A stretch of 62,699 nucleotides of DNA, taken from assembly GCA_017745235.1 (NCBI GenBank), contig JAGHZU010000022.1, positions 1 to 62,699 of the forward strand, in the 5' to 3' direction. Source of the DNA: Caulobacter sp. GTDB taxonomy: Bacteria > Pseudomonadota > Alphaproteobacteria > Caulobacterales > Caulobacteraceae. Below, in pieces: positions 54,031-62,455 of the stretch. The translations under genes were made by a program, and so were the position numbers. The number at the start of each line of letters is the position of its first letter. Position 1 is the stretch's first letter. The notes beneath the pieces are model-generated. The model was not told the DNA's origin. It worked only from the letters and a program-made list of their open reading frames with translations, and ran no database searches.

Positions 54031-55278
54031 TCAGGCCGGGCTCGGTTCCACCGCCAGAGGCCGCGCGACGCGGATCGCCAGGATCGTGGCCACCAGCAGG
54101 AACACCGCGGCGATCAGCGCGGGCAGACCCGGCATGTGCAGCGTGGCGTCATGGCGCACCACCAAGGCGAACGGCAGCAGGTAGATCGGCGGACCGACGA
54201 TGGCGGTGATGCCCATCATGGCCGAGTTGGCCCCCTGCAGCTGTCCCTGCTCCCACGGCTCGACCCGGCGTGTCATCAGCCCCTGCAGGCCCGGCTGGAT
54301 CAGTCCCGAGAAGGCGAAGATCGGGAGCCCGCACAGATACAGCCACCCCGTCGGCGCCAGGCCATAGATCATGAAGCCGACGCAGCCTGAGAACAGGCCG
54401 ATCAGCAGCGCCCCGCGCTCGCCGACCTTCTTGACGATCGGCCCCACCAGCAGGCTTTGCAGCAGGATGCCCGCGATGCCGCTGCCCATCAGGGTCAGGC
54501 CGATCACCTGGGCCGACCAGTGATAGCGGAAGCCCATGTAGAGCACGAAGACGCTGGGCAGCACATTGTGGGACAGCTGGAACAGGAAGCCCACTCCGGC
54601 CAGGCCCAGCAGGTTCGGCTTGCTGCGCAGCAGGTTCAACGAGCCGATCGGGTTGGCCTTGCTCCAGTCGAACCGACGGACCCGACGCTCGGGCGGCAGG
54701 GACTCGGGCAGCACGAAGAAGCCATACAGCCAGTTGCACAGGGCCAGGCCAGCGCAAACCAGGAACGGCAGGTGCGGGCTGAAGTGCCACAGCCAGCCAC
54801 CGACGGCCGGACCAAAAGTGAAGCCGACCCCAAATGCGGCTCCCATCATGCCGAAGCCCTTGGCGCGGTCCTCGGGCTTGGTGACGTCGGCCACATAGGC
54901 GCCGGCGGTCGAGAAGCTGGCGGCGGTCATGCCGTTCAGCACCCGCCCCACGAACAACCACCACAGGCTTGGGGCGAAGGCCATGAACAGGAAGTCCACG
55001 CCCAGGCCGAAGATCGAGGTGAGGATCACTGGACGACGGCCGAAGCGGTCGGACATCAGACCCAGGATCGGCGAGCAGAAGAACTGCATCACGCCCCAGG
55101 TCGTGGCGAACAGCACGCTCCACAGCGCCGTCTCGGCGGTGTCGCCGCCGTTGAAGCGCTTCATCAGCTCCGGCAGCACGGGGATCATCACCCCCAGCGA
55201 CAGCACGTCCAGCGTGGCGGTGACGAAGATGAAGCCCAGCGCCGCCTGCCGACGCTTGATCACGGTGGTTTCGGTCAT
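54031..55278 (-). CDS. TCR/Tet family MFS transporter
   Basis: The 415-aa MFS protein has about 12 membrane helices and the motif A of MFS drug pumps, GLMSDRFGRRPVILT (about residue 75). The N-terminus is LGFIFVTATLDVLSLGVMIPVLPELM and a second block is VGRVLNGMTAASFSTAGAYVADVTKPEDRAKGFG. It resembles TetA-like tetracycline/H+ antiporters, but this chromosomal, regulator-free gene need not give resistance. No tetR-like gene is adjacent. The start at 55278 has GGGGAAA upstream. Confidence 0.9.
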   Translation of the reverse strand: MTETTVIKRRQAALGFIFVTATLDVLSLGVMIPVLPELMKRFNGGDTAETALWSVLFATTWGVMQFFCSPILGLMSDRFGRRPVILTSIFGLGVDFLFMAFAPSLWWLFVGRVLNGMTAASFSTAGAYVADVTKPEDRAKGFGMMGAAFGVGFTFGPAVGGWLWHFSPHLPFLVCAGLALCNWLYGFFVLPESLPPERRVRRFDWSKANPIGSLNLLRSKPNLLGLAGVGFLFQLSHNVLPSVFVLYMGFRYHWSAQVIGLTLMGSGIAGILLQSLLVGPIVKKVGERGALLIGLFSGCVGFMIYGLAPTGWLYLCGLPIFAFSGLIQPGLQGLMTRRVEPWEQGQLQGANSAMMGITAIVGPPIYLLPFALVVRHDATLHMPGLPALIAAVFLLVATILAIRVARPLAVEPSPA

Positions 55279-55348
55279 GCCCGGCGTTTCCCCTGAAATC
55301 CTGTTGTGCGATCTGCCCGACGTCACGGCAAGGACGTGTCAGCAGTCT

Positions 55349-55828
55349 TCATCCCGAAGTCGCGGCCTTGGAGAGTTCCGCCAGCAGCGCCTGCCACCAT
55401 TCGCCATGTCGGCGCAGGAAGACCGCGTCGGGGAAACGATGGCGCGCCACGTGCTCAGTCGGCACGGTCTCCCACCCGCGATGCTCGACCGTGATGCGGG
55501 TCTCCTCGCCCACGGCCTCGAAGCGCACATCGACCTCGGTGTCCATGCCCGGTGCGAAGCTGGCCTGGCGCCAACCGAACACCAGGCGTTGGCCTGGCTC
55601 CCAAACCCGCACGGGACCGATCTCGAACACCTTGCCCGTCGGCAGGCGTTCGACCAGGCGGCGGCCGCCGCCCTCCCCGTCCTCGAATGCGAGGACGCCG
55701 GGAGAGCGCGGCGTGAACGAGAACAGGGCGTTGGGTCGCCACCAGGCGGCGATGTCGTCGGTGAACACCTCGAACACCCGCTGCGGCGAGGCCTTGATCC
55801 GCAGCGCGACCAGGACCTTGGCGCTCAC
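55349..55828 (-). CDS. SRPBCC (AHSA1-like) domain protein
   Basis: This 159-aa protein has the START-like AHSA1 fold: VLVALRIKASPQRVFEVFTDDIAAWWRP at the N-terminus and ETRITVEHRGWETVPTEHVARH later. The function is not predictable; AHSA1-like proteins encoded next to ArsR regulators are common in soil bacteria. The GTG start overlaps the arsR-type stop as GTGA (55825-55828). It is the last gene of a four-gene operon. Confidence 0.85.
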   Translation of the reverse strand: MSAKVLVALRIKASPQRVFEVFTDDIAAWWRPNALFSFTPRSPGVLAFEDGEGGGRRLVERLPTGKVFEIGPVRVWEPGQRLVFGWRQASFAPGMDTEVDVRFEAVGEETRITVEHRGWETVPTEHVARHRFPDAVFLRRHGEWWQALLAELSKAATSG

Positions 55829-56154
55829 CCGTCGTTTCCTTCGATCTCGACCTTCAGCGACAGCAACTGTTCGCTCCACAGCGCCTCTGCGGCCTGGGCC
55901 CAGGCCTTGAGCTCGGCCATGGCGCCCGACCGCAGGGCGTAGACGCGCACCCGGGCGTCGAAGGGCGGATGGGTCTCCTCCACCAGTCCCGCTTCGCGCA
56001 GCGTGCGGAGGTGGCGGCTCATGGCCGGCGCCGACAAGCCCACGGCCTGGGCCAGTTCGCCCGCCCGGCGCGGCCCCTCGCGCAGCAGGTCCACCGTCGC
56101 GCGGCGATGCGGATCGGCCAGGGCCGCCAGGGTCGCATCCAGCGAGGCGCTCAT
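55825..56154 (-). CDS. ArsR family transcriptional regulator
   Basis: The 109-aa protein has a winged-helix ArsR core: LAALADPHRRATVDLLREGPRRAGELAQAVGLSAPAMSRHLRTLREAGLV. The family's metal-binding Cys motif (ELCVCDL) is missing, so this is a non-metal type, as in ArsR-SRPBCC pairs. It is third in the operon and overlaps both neighbours by four bases. An inverted repeat upstream of the first gene (56982-57009) is the likely operator. Confidence 0.9.
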   Translation of the reverse strand: MSASLDATLAALADPHRRATVDLLREGPRRAGELAQAVGLSAPAMSRHLRTLREAGLVEETHPPFDARVRVYALRSGAMAELKAWAQAAEALWSEQLLSLKVEIEGNDG

Positions 56155-56510
56155 GGCGGAGCGCTCTTGGCTCTCGACGCGTCGAGCAGGGCGATCTGGC
56201 GGGCGTTGGCCTTCAACCGCCAGGCCGCTTCCAGCGCGCCACGCAATGTGGCTTCGTCGGCTTCGGCCAACACCACCAGCGTCGCCCCCTTCGCGCCCCA
56301 GGCGCCGGGCACGGGCGTGAAGATCCGGGGCTCCACGCCCACCACCATATCCTGCTGATCGCGCGTCAGCTGCACCATGCCGAACGCATGATTGGGATAG
56401 CCCAGGGTGGCGAAGATGCGGCCGACGCGGAAGTCGACCGTGCCCATGTGCTCGCCCTCGGTGGCTTCGGGCAGGGCCAGCGCCAGACGGCGGAAATCGT
56501 CGGGCGTCAA
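56151..56510 (-). CDS. MmcQ/YjbR family protein
   Basis: The 119-aa protein matches the MmcQ/YjbR fold: FRRLALALPEATEGEHMGTVDFRVGRIFATLG at the N-terminus. The start is a TTG overlapping the VOC stop as TTGA (56507-56510), with GAGGG six bases upstream. YjbR-like proteins are small cytoplasmic proteins once proposed to bind DNA; the role is unclear. It is the second gene of the operon. Confidence 0.85.
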   Translation of the reverse strand: MTPDDFRRLALALPEATEGEHMGTVDFRVGRIFATLGYPNHAFGMVQLTRDQQDMVVGVEPRIFTPVPGAWGAKGATLVVLAEADEATLRGALEAAWRLKANARQIALLDASRAKSAPP

Positions 56511-56965
56511 ATCCAGCCCTCGATCTTCAGGCCCGTCGCGCTCTCGGCCTCCTCGCGGCTCACGGCGCGGACGGTCTGGCCTACGGTCCAGAAATGTCCC
56601 TCCAGGTCACGGCAGCGATAGGTTCGGTCGCCGTAGAACTGGTCGGACGGCTCCATCAGGATTTCCGCTCCGGCCGCGCGGGCCCGCGCGCAGTGGGCGT
56701 CGATGTCGCTCTCGGCCAGGTGGACATGCAGGCTCTGGGTATTGAGGCCCTCGATCGAGGCCGGGCTGCGATGTTGCGCCGTCCATTCGTTGCCGATCAT
56801 CACCAGGCTGTCGCCGAATTTCATTTCCGAATGGGCCAGATTGCCCTCGGCGTCCTCGATCAACATCACCAGTTCGAAGCCGAACGCCTCTTCCAACCAT
56901 CGCAAGGCCGCCTTGGGATCGCGATAGCAGAGCGCCGAGGTCAGGGCGGAACGTGCGGTCGCCAT
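56507..56965 (-). CDS. VOC family protein, first gene of the ArsR operon
   Basis: This 152-aa VOC protein has the pattern CYRDPKAALRWLEEAFGFELVMLI, then SLHVHLAESDIDAHCARARAAGAEILMEPSDQFYGDRTYRCRDLEGHFWTV. It resembles the glyoxalase/bleomycin-resistance-like group; the substrate is unknown. The start at ATG 56965 is 17 bases from the operator-like inverted repeat. It leads the operon VOC-MmcQ-ArsR-SRPBCC. Confidence 0.85.
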   Translation of the reverse strand: MATARSALTSALCYRDPKAALRWLEEAFGFELVMLIEDAEGNLAHSEMKFGDSLVMIGNEWTAQHRSPASIEGLNTQSLHVHLAESDIDAHCARARAAGAEILMEPSDQFYGDRTYRCRDLEGHFWTVGQTVRAVSREEAESATGLKIEGWI

Positions 56966-56981
56966 GGTCAAGCTCCATTCC

Positions 56982-57009
56982 CGATATGTGTAATATTTAA
57001 CGCATATCG
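56982..57009. promoter_or_regulatory. Likely operator of the ArsR operon
   Basis: CGATATG (56982-56988) and the exact inverse CATATCG (57003-57009) surround TGTAATATTTAACG. The repeat is AT-rich in a GC-rich genome and lies 17 bases upstream of the first gene. That fits binding by an ArsR dimer, but the binding itself is inferred. Confidence 0.6.
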
Positions 57010-57087
57010 AAACTAAATTCGCAAGCTCGAGCGCGCGGCGGCATGCTGGAATGGCGCGCGAACAGGATCGCGAACGCGGACGTGGCC

Positions 57088-58332
57088 CTAACGCAGCGCC
57101 TTGCCCACCGGGCCCAGGGCGCCATCCCCGGCCTCGCCTTTGATCCCGACCAGTCGGGTCAGCAGCGGATAAACATCGACGTTGTCGAACAGCGGCACGA
57201 TCACCCCGGGCCGCACGTCCGGACCGCGCGCCACGAACACAGCCCGCATGTCCGGATCATAGGGATCGTAGCCATGCGCTCCGCCGTCGCGTGGATGCTC
57301 GGCCATGCGCTTCTCCAGCGCCTTGGCCGTGACGAAATACCAACCCTTGTCGGCCAGGCAGACGATCGCCGGCACGCGCGGATTGGTTCCGTAGCCGTAG
57401 CGGGCGGGCGCCTTGCCCTTGGGCCAGCAGGTCAGGTGAGGGATCGGCTTGAGCAGGGCGGCGGCGACCTCGGCTTCGCGACCTGGCTGCGGTTCAACCC
57501 CCACGATCGAACCGGTCGAGACGAAGCGCGCCTTGGCCGGATCGATCAGGGTGGCCACCTCCACCAGCTGGCTCAGCGGCTGGGCGGCCATGCCGTGGTC
57601 GGCCACGACGACGATGTTGGTGGTCTCGTAAAGCCCCCTCGCCTTCAACCCCGCCACCAGGCGGCCAATGGCGGCGTCGACCTCGCGGGCGGCCTTGTTC
57701 ACCTCCGGCGAGTCCGGACCATAATGGTGGCCCTGGGTGTCGACCTGGTCGAAATAGAGGGTGGCGAAGCCAAGAGTTGGGGCCTTCTCGTCGATCCACG
57801 ACAGAAGGGTGTCGACGCGGACCTCGGGCGGCAGCTTGGCGTCGAAGGTCTTCCAACGGCTGGGGCGAACGCCGTCGATCTCGGCTTCCGAGCCTGGCCA
57901 GAACAGGGCGCCGGCGTGAACGCCCTGCTGTTCGGCGCTGACCCAGATCGGCTTGGCCTGAGTCCACCAGCGGCCGTCCGTGACGGCGTCGTGGTTGGAC
58001 ATCGTGAAGCTGACGCCGGGAATGGCGGGGTCTTCCATGGTGTTGTTGACCACGCCGTTGTGGTCGGGCCGCTTGCCGGTCACCAGGGTGTAGTGGTTGG
58101 GAAAGGTCAGGGACGGGAACGAAGGGCGCATCGCCCCGTGCGCGCCCTCGGCCGCCAGCGCTTTCAGGTTCGGCGTATTGCCGCGCTCCAGGTAGTCGGC
58201 CCGGAAGCCGTCGATCGACACCAGGATTGTCAGTTGAGCCCGCGGCCCGCTCGGAGCCTTCGACGGCGTCGAGGCGCAGCCCGCCAGGACCAGGACCAGC
58301 GCCGCGACAGCCAGACGACGAAAGACGGACAT
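57088..58332 (-). CDS. Lipoprotein nucleotide pyrophosphatase/phosphodiesterase (NPP-type alkaline phosphatase fold)
   Basis: The 414-aa protein has a lipobox LVLVLAGCASTPSK (Cys near residue 19). It then shows the NPP-type active site: SIDGFRADYLERG (metal Asp), SLTFPNHYTLVTG with the Thr nucleophile, FDQVDTQGHHYGPDS and VVVADHGMA. These metal ligands are complete. Such enzymes hydrolyse nucleotide or lipid phosphodiesters outside the cell. The start at 58332 is preferred over the ATG at 59052, which lies in the opposite-strand ABC gene. It is divergent from the ABC ATPase gene. Confidence 0.9.
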   Translation of the reverse strand: MSVFRRLAVAALVLVLAGCASTPSKAPSGPRAQLTILVSIDGFRADYLERGNTPNLKALAAEGAHGAMRPSFPSLTFPNHYTLVTGKRPDHNGVVNNTMEDPAIPGVSFTMSNHDAVTDGRWWTQAKPIWVSAEQQGVHAGALFWPGSEAEIDGVRPSRWKTFDAKLPPEVRVDTLLSWIDEKAPTLGFATLYFDQVDTQGHHYGPDSPEVNKAAREVDAAIGRLVAGLKARGLYETTNIVVVADHGMAAQPLSQLVEVATLIDPAKARFVSTGSIVGVEPQPGREAEVAAALLKPIPHLTCWPKGKAPARYGYGTNPRVPAIVCLADKGWYFVTAKALEKRMAEHPRDGGAHGYDPYDPDMRAVFVARGPDVRPGVIVPLFDNVDVYPLLTRLVGIKGEAGDGALGPVGKALR

Positions 58333-58485
58333 TCTACGCACCTCGAACTCGGTACGTAGCCCTATAGCCCAGACTTGTGACGGCCAGCCATGCATGACGG
58401 CGACTTCACTTGGCGGACTCGCCCTCGCCGCCCATAGTCGCCGCCTACCTGGGAGTCGCCTAGCTCCCGCCGCCGGAAAACCCGC

Positions 58486-59406
58486 ATGAGCTTCGCCCTC
58501 GAGACCGAGAACCTGGTCAAGACCTATGGCTCGGTGCGCGCCCTGGACGGCCTGACGCTCAGCATCCCCGCAGGCGGCGTGTACGGCGTCCTGGGCCCCA
58601 ACGGCGCCGGCAAGAGCACCCTCTTCCGCATCGCCCTTGGCCTGGTGCGTCCTACCGCCGGCTCGGCCCGGCTGTTCGGCGCCCCGGTGGGCGGAACGAC
58701 GGCGCTGCGCCGGGTGGGCGCGATGATCGAGACGCCGCGCTATCCACCCTATCTGACAGCCCGCGACACCTTGCGGATGCTGGCGCTGGAGAGCGGCGCG
58801 GCGGGCAAGGCTGACATCGACTACTGGCTGGAGCGCGTGGGCTTGGGCGGCGCGGCGGACCGCAAGGCCGGTGTCTTCTCGGTGGGCATGAAGCAGCGCC
58901 TGGGCCTGGCCGCCGCCTTCTTCACCCGTCCCGAACTGGTGATCCTGGACGAGCCGACCAGCGGCATGGACCCCGCCGGCATCCAGGAGATCCGCGCTCT
59001 GATCCGCGATCTGGCCGACAAGGAAGGCGTGACCATCATCCTGGCCAGCCACCAGTTGGACGAGGTCCGCCGCGTCTGCGACCGCGTGGCCATCTTCTCA
59101 CGTGGCAAGCTGGCCACCGAGGGATCGGTCGAAACCCTGACCGGGGGCCGCGCCCGCCTGCGCCTGACCGTCTCGCCGGTCGACAAGGCCCTGGCGGTGC
59201 TGGGCGCCAAGGGCGAACCCGACGGTCCCGACAACGTCCTGGCGGCGATCGAGCGGGACGAGACTCCCGGCCTCATCCGAGCGCTGGTCGAGGCCGGCGT
59301 CGAGATCACCGAGGCCCGCTGGCGCGAGGCCGACCTGGAAACCGCCTATCTTGGCGCTCTTAAGACCGAAACCCCCAAGACCCAGGAGCCGGCCGATGCT
59401 GGTTGA
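58486..59406 (+). CDS. ABC transporter ATP-binding protein
   Basis: The 306-aa ATPase has Walker A GPNGAGKSTLFRIALG (about residue 38). The usual LSGG signature reads FSVGMKQRLGLA, and Walker B is LVILDEPTSGMDP with the switch His in ASHQLDEVRR. A C-terminal extension of about 80 residues follows, ending in QEPADAG. The last 11 bases overlap the permease gene, so the two are coupled. The cargo is not known; such BcrA-like ATPases often export lipids or peptides. Confidence 0.92.
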   Translation: MSFALETENLVKTYGSVRALDGLTLSIPAGGVYGVLGPNGAGKSTLFRIALGLVRPTAGSARLFGAPVGGTTALRRVGAMIETPRYPPYLTARDTLRMLALESGAAGKADIDYWLERVGLGGAADRKAGVFSVGMKQRLGLAAAFFTRPELVILDEPTSGMDPAGIQEIRALIRDLADKEGVTIILASHQLDEVRRVCDRVAIFSRGKLATEGSVETLTGGRARLRLTVSPVDKALAVLGAKGEPDGPDNVLAAIERDETPGLIRALVEAGVEITEARWREADLETAYLGALKTETPKTQEPADAG

Positions 59407-60214
59407 CGCCATCGCCGCCGAGCGGTTCCGCCTGCTTCGCGACCGCGCGGCGCTGTTCTGGGGCTTCGCCTTCGTCCCCCTTGCCGCGCTGGCCTTCAGC
59501 CTGGCAGGCGACATCTTCGTGCGCCTGGCCTTCCATCGCACCATTCCCGGCGCGACGACCGACCTGGCCAACCGGGCCCTCGGCGCGGTCGCCGGCGCAG
59601 CCGGGCCTGTCCAGGCGCTGTTCCTGTTGATCGGCGCGGCGGCCATCGTCGCCGGCGACTACCGCTGGGAGACCTGGCGCCTGCTGGCCCCGCGCAACAG
59701 CCGCCTGAACCTTCTGGCCGCCAAGCTGCTGGTCTTCACCGAGGCTTCGGCCTGGAGTCTGTTGCTGACCGCCGTCTGCGCCCTGGCCGGCGGGCTGTTC
59801 AGTAGCGTGTTCAACGCCGCGCCGCTGGTCGCCCCGGCCTCGGAGACCGCTTTCCTGGGCCAGTTCGCGGGCGTCTTCCTGATAACCTGGCTGGAAATGC
59901 TGCTGATCGGGAGCCTGGCTTGCCTGGTCGGCGTCGTCACCCGCTCGACCATGGGCGCAGTGATCGCCGGCCTGGTCGTTGTCGTGGTGCAGTCGACTGT
60001 CGCCGCGGCCATCGCCGGTCCGCCAGTCTGGAAGAGCCTGGCCGTGCCGGCCTACGCCGCCGGTATCCTCAAGACCTTCCTCGCCGCCCCCGCCGGCATG
60101 CGCCCGGACGGCGAGCCGGCTCTGCTGGGGCTGGTGCTGCTGATCGCCTGGCTGGCCCTGCTGACGATCGCGGCCTTGTTGCTGTTCAAGCGCCAGGACC
60201 TGACGAAGGAGTAG
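59396..60214 (+). CDS. ABC-2 type transporter permease
   Basis: The 272-aa permease has about six hydrophobic helices (including FWGFAFVPLAALAFSLAGDIF and AVIAGLVVVVVQSTVAAAIAG). The cytoplasmic part has RWETWRLLAPRNSRLNLLAAKLLVF, the coupling helix region. It resembles BcrB-like ABC permeases. The ATG at 59396 has an AGGAG site upstream and overlaps the ATPase gene by 11 bases. It is convergent with the LytTR gene, with one base between stops. Confidence 0.87.
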   Translation: MLVDAIAAERFRLLRDRAALFWGFAFVPLAALAFSLAGDIFVRLAFHRTIPGATTDLANRALGAVAGAAGPVQALFLLIGAAAIVAGDYRWETWRLLAPRNSRLNLLAAKLLVFTEASAWSLLLTAVCALAGGLFSSVFNAAPLVAPASETAFLGQFAGVFLITWLEMLLIGSLACLVGVVTRSTMGAVIAGLVVVVVQSTVAAAIAGPPVWKSLAVPAYAAGILKTFLAAPAGMRPDGEPALLGLVLLIAWLALLTIAALLLFKRQDLTKE

Positions 60215-60215
60215 G

Positions 60216-61034
60216 TCAGCGCCCCAGCCGCGCCAGCAGGGCGTCGCGATAGGTGCGGCTGGTCACCACCTCCTCTCCGCTCTCCAGGGTCAGGCGCCAG
60301 GACCCATCAGACAGCGGCTGGGCGTCGCGGACACGCGCCAGGTTCACCAAGGCCGAGCGATGAGCACGGGCGAACACGCGCGGATCCAGGCGGGCTTCCA
60401 GGCTCTGCAAGGTGGCGCGCAGTAAGCCCTCCCGCCCCGCCCAATGAACGACCACATAGTTGTCGGCCGCGCCCAGCCACTCGATCGCAGCCACCTCGAC
60501 CGGTACGCGGCGCGAACCGGCCATCACCATCAGGCGCCCGGCCGGTGGCGAGGCCTCCGCCGCCCGGGCCTCGGCCAGGGCCGCCTCCAGGCGACGGGCG
60601 TGGTCGCGCGCCTCCAGCGCTCGCTCACGATGTGCGGCGGCCAGGCCCACGGCCACGATCGCGGTGTAGATCAGGATGCAGACGGGCATGCGCTCCAGAA
60701 TCCGGCCCGCCAAATCCCCGCCGCCAGTGAAGGCGCGATCGATCAGGGCGGCGGCCAGGGCCTCCAGAGGCGCAACGACCACGCCGACGGCGACGGCCGC
60801 CGCCATCCCTCGCCCGCCGGAACCGAACCGCCGGATCAGCCGCCAGACGATCAGGGCCGCCGGCAGCCAGGCTGCGTATATCGCGCCCTGCCAAGCCAGC
60901 GATGCGCCCAGGTCAAGCTCCACGCCGCGCGCCCGGGCCATCCGCCGGGCGAACCAGGCCGCGCAGATCGTGGTCGCCAGCCAGCTGTAGAGTGCGAACG
61001 CACCGACCCAGGCGGCCGTCGGCGCCACCATCAT
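60216..61034 (-). CDS. LytTR domain protein with membrane-spanning N-terminus
   Basis: This 272-aa protein has about four N-terminal membrane helices (residues about 9-30, 45-65, 77-97 and 113-133), then a linker helix (ERALEARDHARRLEAALAEARAAE) and a C-terminal LytTR DNA-binding domain (VPVEVAAIEWLGAADNYVVVHW, VFARAHRSALVNLARV). It would be a membrane-bound transcription factor. Its ATG overlaps the DUF2306 stop (61031-61034), so the two probably work together. The target genes are not seen. Confidence 0.88.
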   Translation of the reverse strand: MMVAPTAAWVGAFALYSWLATTICAAWFARRMARARGVELDLGASLAWQGAIYAAWLPAALIVWRLIRRFGSGGRGMAAAVAVGVVVAPLEALAAALIDRAFTGGGDLAGRILERMPVCILIYTAIVAVGLAAAHRERALEARDHARRLEAALAEARAAEASPPAGRLMVMAGSRRVPVEVAAIEWLGAADNYVVVHWAGREGLLRATLQSLEARLDPRVFARAHRSALVNLARVRDAQPLSDGSWRLTLESGEEVVTSRTYRDALLARLGR

Positions 61035-61708
61035 GCGGCCGATGAGGCCTTGGCGTGGCGCTGCGCCAACAGGACGATCCAGATCACGGCCAACGGTTGG
61101 AACAGCAGGGTCGGCCAGAGCTGGCTCCAGGGCTTGGGAAGGAAGGTCAGGAAGTTTCCGGAGAAGGCGCTGACCAGGGCGCCATACGCACTCAGCATCT
61201 TCACAAGATGCTCGTAGGTCCAGAGCCGAGGCGAGAAGGGCCAGTCCAAGGGGCGCGTAAAGCGCCACAGGTCCCAGCCGCCATAAAACAGAGCGGCCCA
61301 GGCTAAAGCGATGGTCGCCCCCGGCGGACTGGTCGAGCGGCCGGCGGCCAGCAAGACCAGGACCCAGGCCCCGATCGCCATGACGATCGCCGCCGCGAGC
61401 CAGTCCGCCAGCTTCGCGCGTTGGCGCCGGTCGATCAGGTCCGGTCGTTTCCGGCCCAGCACACGCAGGCCCGAGAACAGCGTGATGGTCGCCGTCGCCG
61501 ACAGCGCCGCGAAATAGGTGCTGAACCGCAGGACCGTCATCACCCAGGCCGCGACCAGCATGGCGCTCATGAGGCTCACGAAGACGCGTCCCGACAGGCG
61601 ATGCAGGCGCGAACCCTTTCGGCTGAAGATCGGAACCAGGCCCACGGTCATAGCCATGAAGCCGCAACCCAAGTGAAGGGCCAGCGCAGGAGAGAAGAGC
61701 TTTTCCAT
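61031..61708 (-). CDS. DUF2306 family membrane protein
   Basis: The 225-aa protein has about six hydrophobic helices. The DUF2306 blocks are ALALHLGCGFMAMTVGLVPIFSRKGSRLHRLSGRVFV near the N-terminus, with His pairs that could bind heme or metal (HLGCG, HRLSG). DUF2306 proteins are poorly known membrane proteins often coupled to LytTR regulators. It overlaps the LytTR gene by four bases. It follows an 86-base gap before the rplQ terminator. Confidence 0.8.
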   Translation of the reverse strand: MEKLFSPALALHLGCGFMAMTVGLVPIFSRKGSRLHRLSGRVFVSLMSAMLVAAWVMTVLRFSTYFAALSATATITLFSGLRVLGRKRPDLIDRRQRAKLADWLAAAIVMAIGAWVLVLLAAGRSTSPPGATIALAWAALFYGGWDLWRFTRPLDWPFSPRLWTYEHLVKMLSAYGALVSAFSGNFLTFLPKPWSQLWPTLLFQPLAVIWIVLLAQRHAKASSAA

Positions 61709-61794
61709 GCCGCCCCTTCTCCCCTGCCCTGGCCGCCATTTCGACGTCCCTGGGGTGAGATGCGGCGGACAGGGACCAAGCGCGGCGGCCGCTG

Positions 61795-61834
61795 GACAAA
61801 GAAAAAGGCCCCGGATCGCTCCGGGGCCTTCTGG
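61795..61834 (-). terminator. Rho-independent terminator of the ribosomal protein operon
   Basis: On the minus strand GGCCCCGGA, GCGA, TCCGGGGCC is followed by TTTTTC. Arms are at 61807-61815 and 61820-61828. It lies 27 bases after the rplQ stop, marking the end of the alpha operon. Confidence 0.85.
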
Positions 61835-61854
61835 TTCAGCCGAGGCTGAAAATC

Positions 61855-62265
61855 TTAGTCTTCGCCGCCGACGATGACCGGACCGGAGTCCTTGCCCTTT
61901 TCCGAGACGTCGCGATCGACGAACTCGATGACGGCCATCGGAGCGTTGTCGCCGTAGCGGAAGCCGGCCTTCAGGACGCGGATGTAGCCGCCCTGACGGT
62001 CCTTGTAGCGCGGGCCCAGGACCGCGAACAGCTTGCCGACTTGCTCGACGTCGCGAACGCTGGAGATGGCCTGACGACGAGCGTGCAGGTCGCCGCGCTT
62101 GGCCAGGGTGACCAGCTTTTCGACGAAGGGACGCAGTTCCTTGGCCTTCGGCAGGGTGGTGACGATCTGCTCGTGCTTGATCAGCGAAGCCGACATGTTG
62201 GCGAACATGGCGGTGCGGTGAGCCGAGGTGCGGCCCAGTTTGCGGTGGGCGTAGCCGTGACGCAT
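61855..62265 (-). CDS. rplQ: 50S ribosomal protein L17
   Basis: The 136-aa L17 has the universal block [34 protein letters not shown] at the N-terminus, and [17 protein letters not shown]-terminal extension ([17 protein letters not shown]) is typical of alphaproteobacteria. The ribosome binding site AGGAGA lies seven bases before ATG. It is the last gene of the alpha operon, downstream of rpoA. Confidence 0.97.
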   Translation of the reverse strand: MRHGYAHRKLGRTSAHRTAMFANMSASLIKHEQIVTTLPKAKELRPFVEKLVTLAKRGDLHARRQAISSVRDVEQVGKLFAVLGPRYKDRQGGYIRVLKAGFRYGDNAPMAVIEFVDRDVSEKGKDSGPVIVGGED

Positions 62266-62455
62266 TTTAGTTCTCCTGGGCCTTCAAGCCCGCAGATGGC
62301 GCGGATGATTGCGCCGGTTGTCACCAATCCCTGTCGCGTCCCGACCGGGTCAGAGCGAAGCGCCGGGGTCCTCAGCCGCAAGGCGGCTTCAAAGGACCCG
62401 AGCCGCCCATCCCCGAAGGGATGGCGCGGCCCGGACTGAAGCGCGGTCGTCGATC
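62266..62455 (-). promoter_or_regulatory. rpoA-rplQ intergenic region with two stem-loops
   Basis: A 190-base gap is long for this operon. It holds two strong adjacent hairpins. The first is at 62366-62399: GGGTCCT/AGGACCC outside, AGCCGC/GCGGCT inside. The second is at 62402-62430: CCATCCC/GGGATGG with the loop TTCG when read on the minus strand. They may shape mRNA processing or control of rplQ. No T run follows. Confidence 0.6.

Noticed and set aside
54031..55278. Mobile tetracycline-resistance gene
   Set aside because: Base composition matches neighbours, and no transposase, integron or tetR-like regulator is near; treated as a chromosomal MFS pump.
57088..59052. 654-codon frame as a longer start of the nucleotide phosphodiesterase
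   Set aside because: The extra part lies opposite the ABC ATPase gene; the lipoprotein signal defines the start at 58332.
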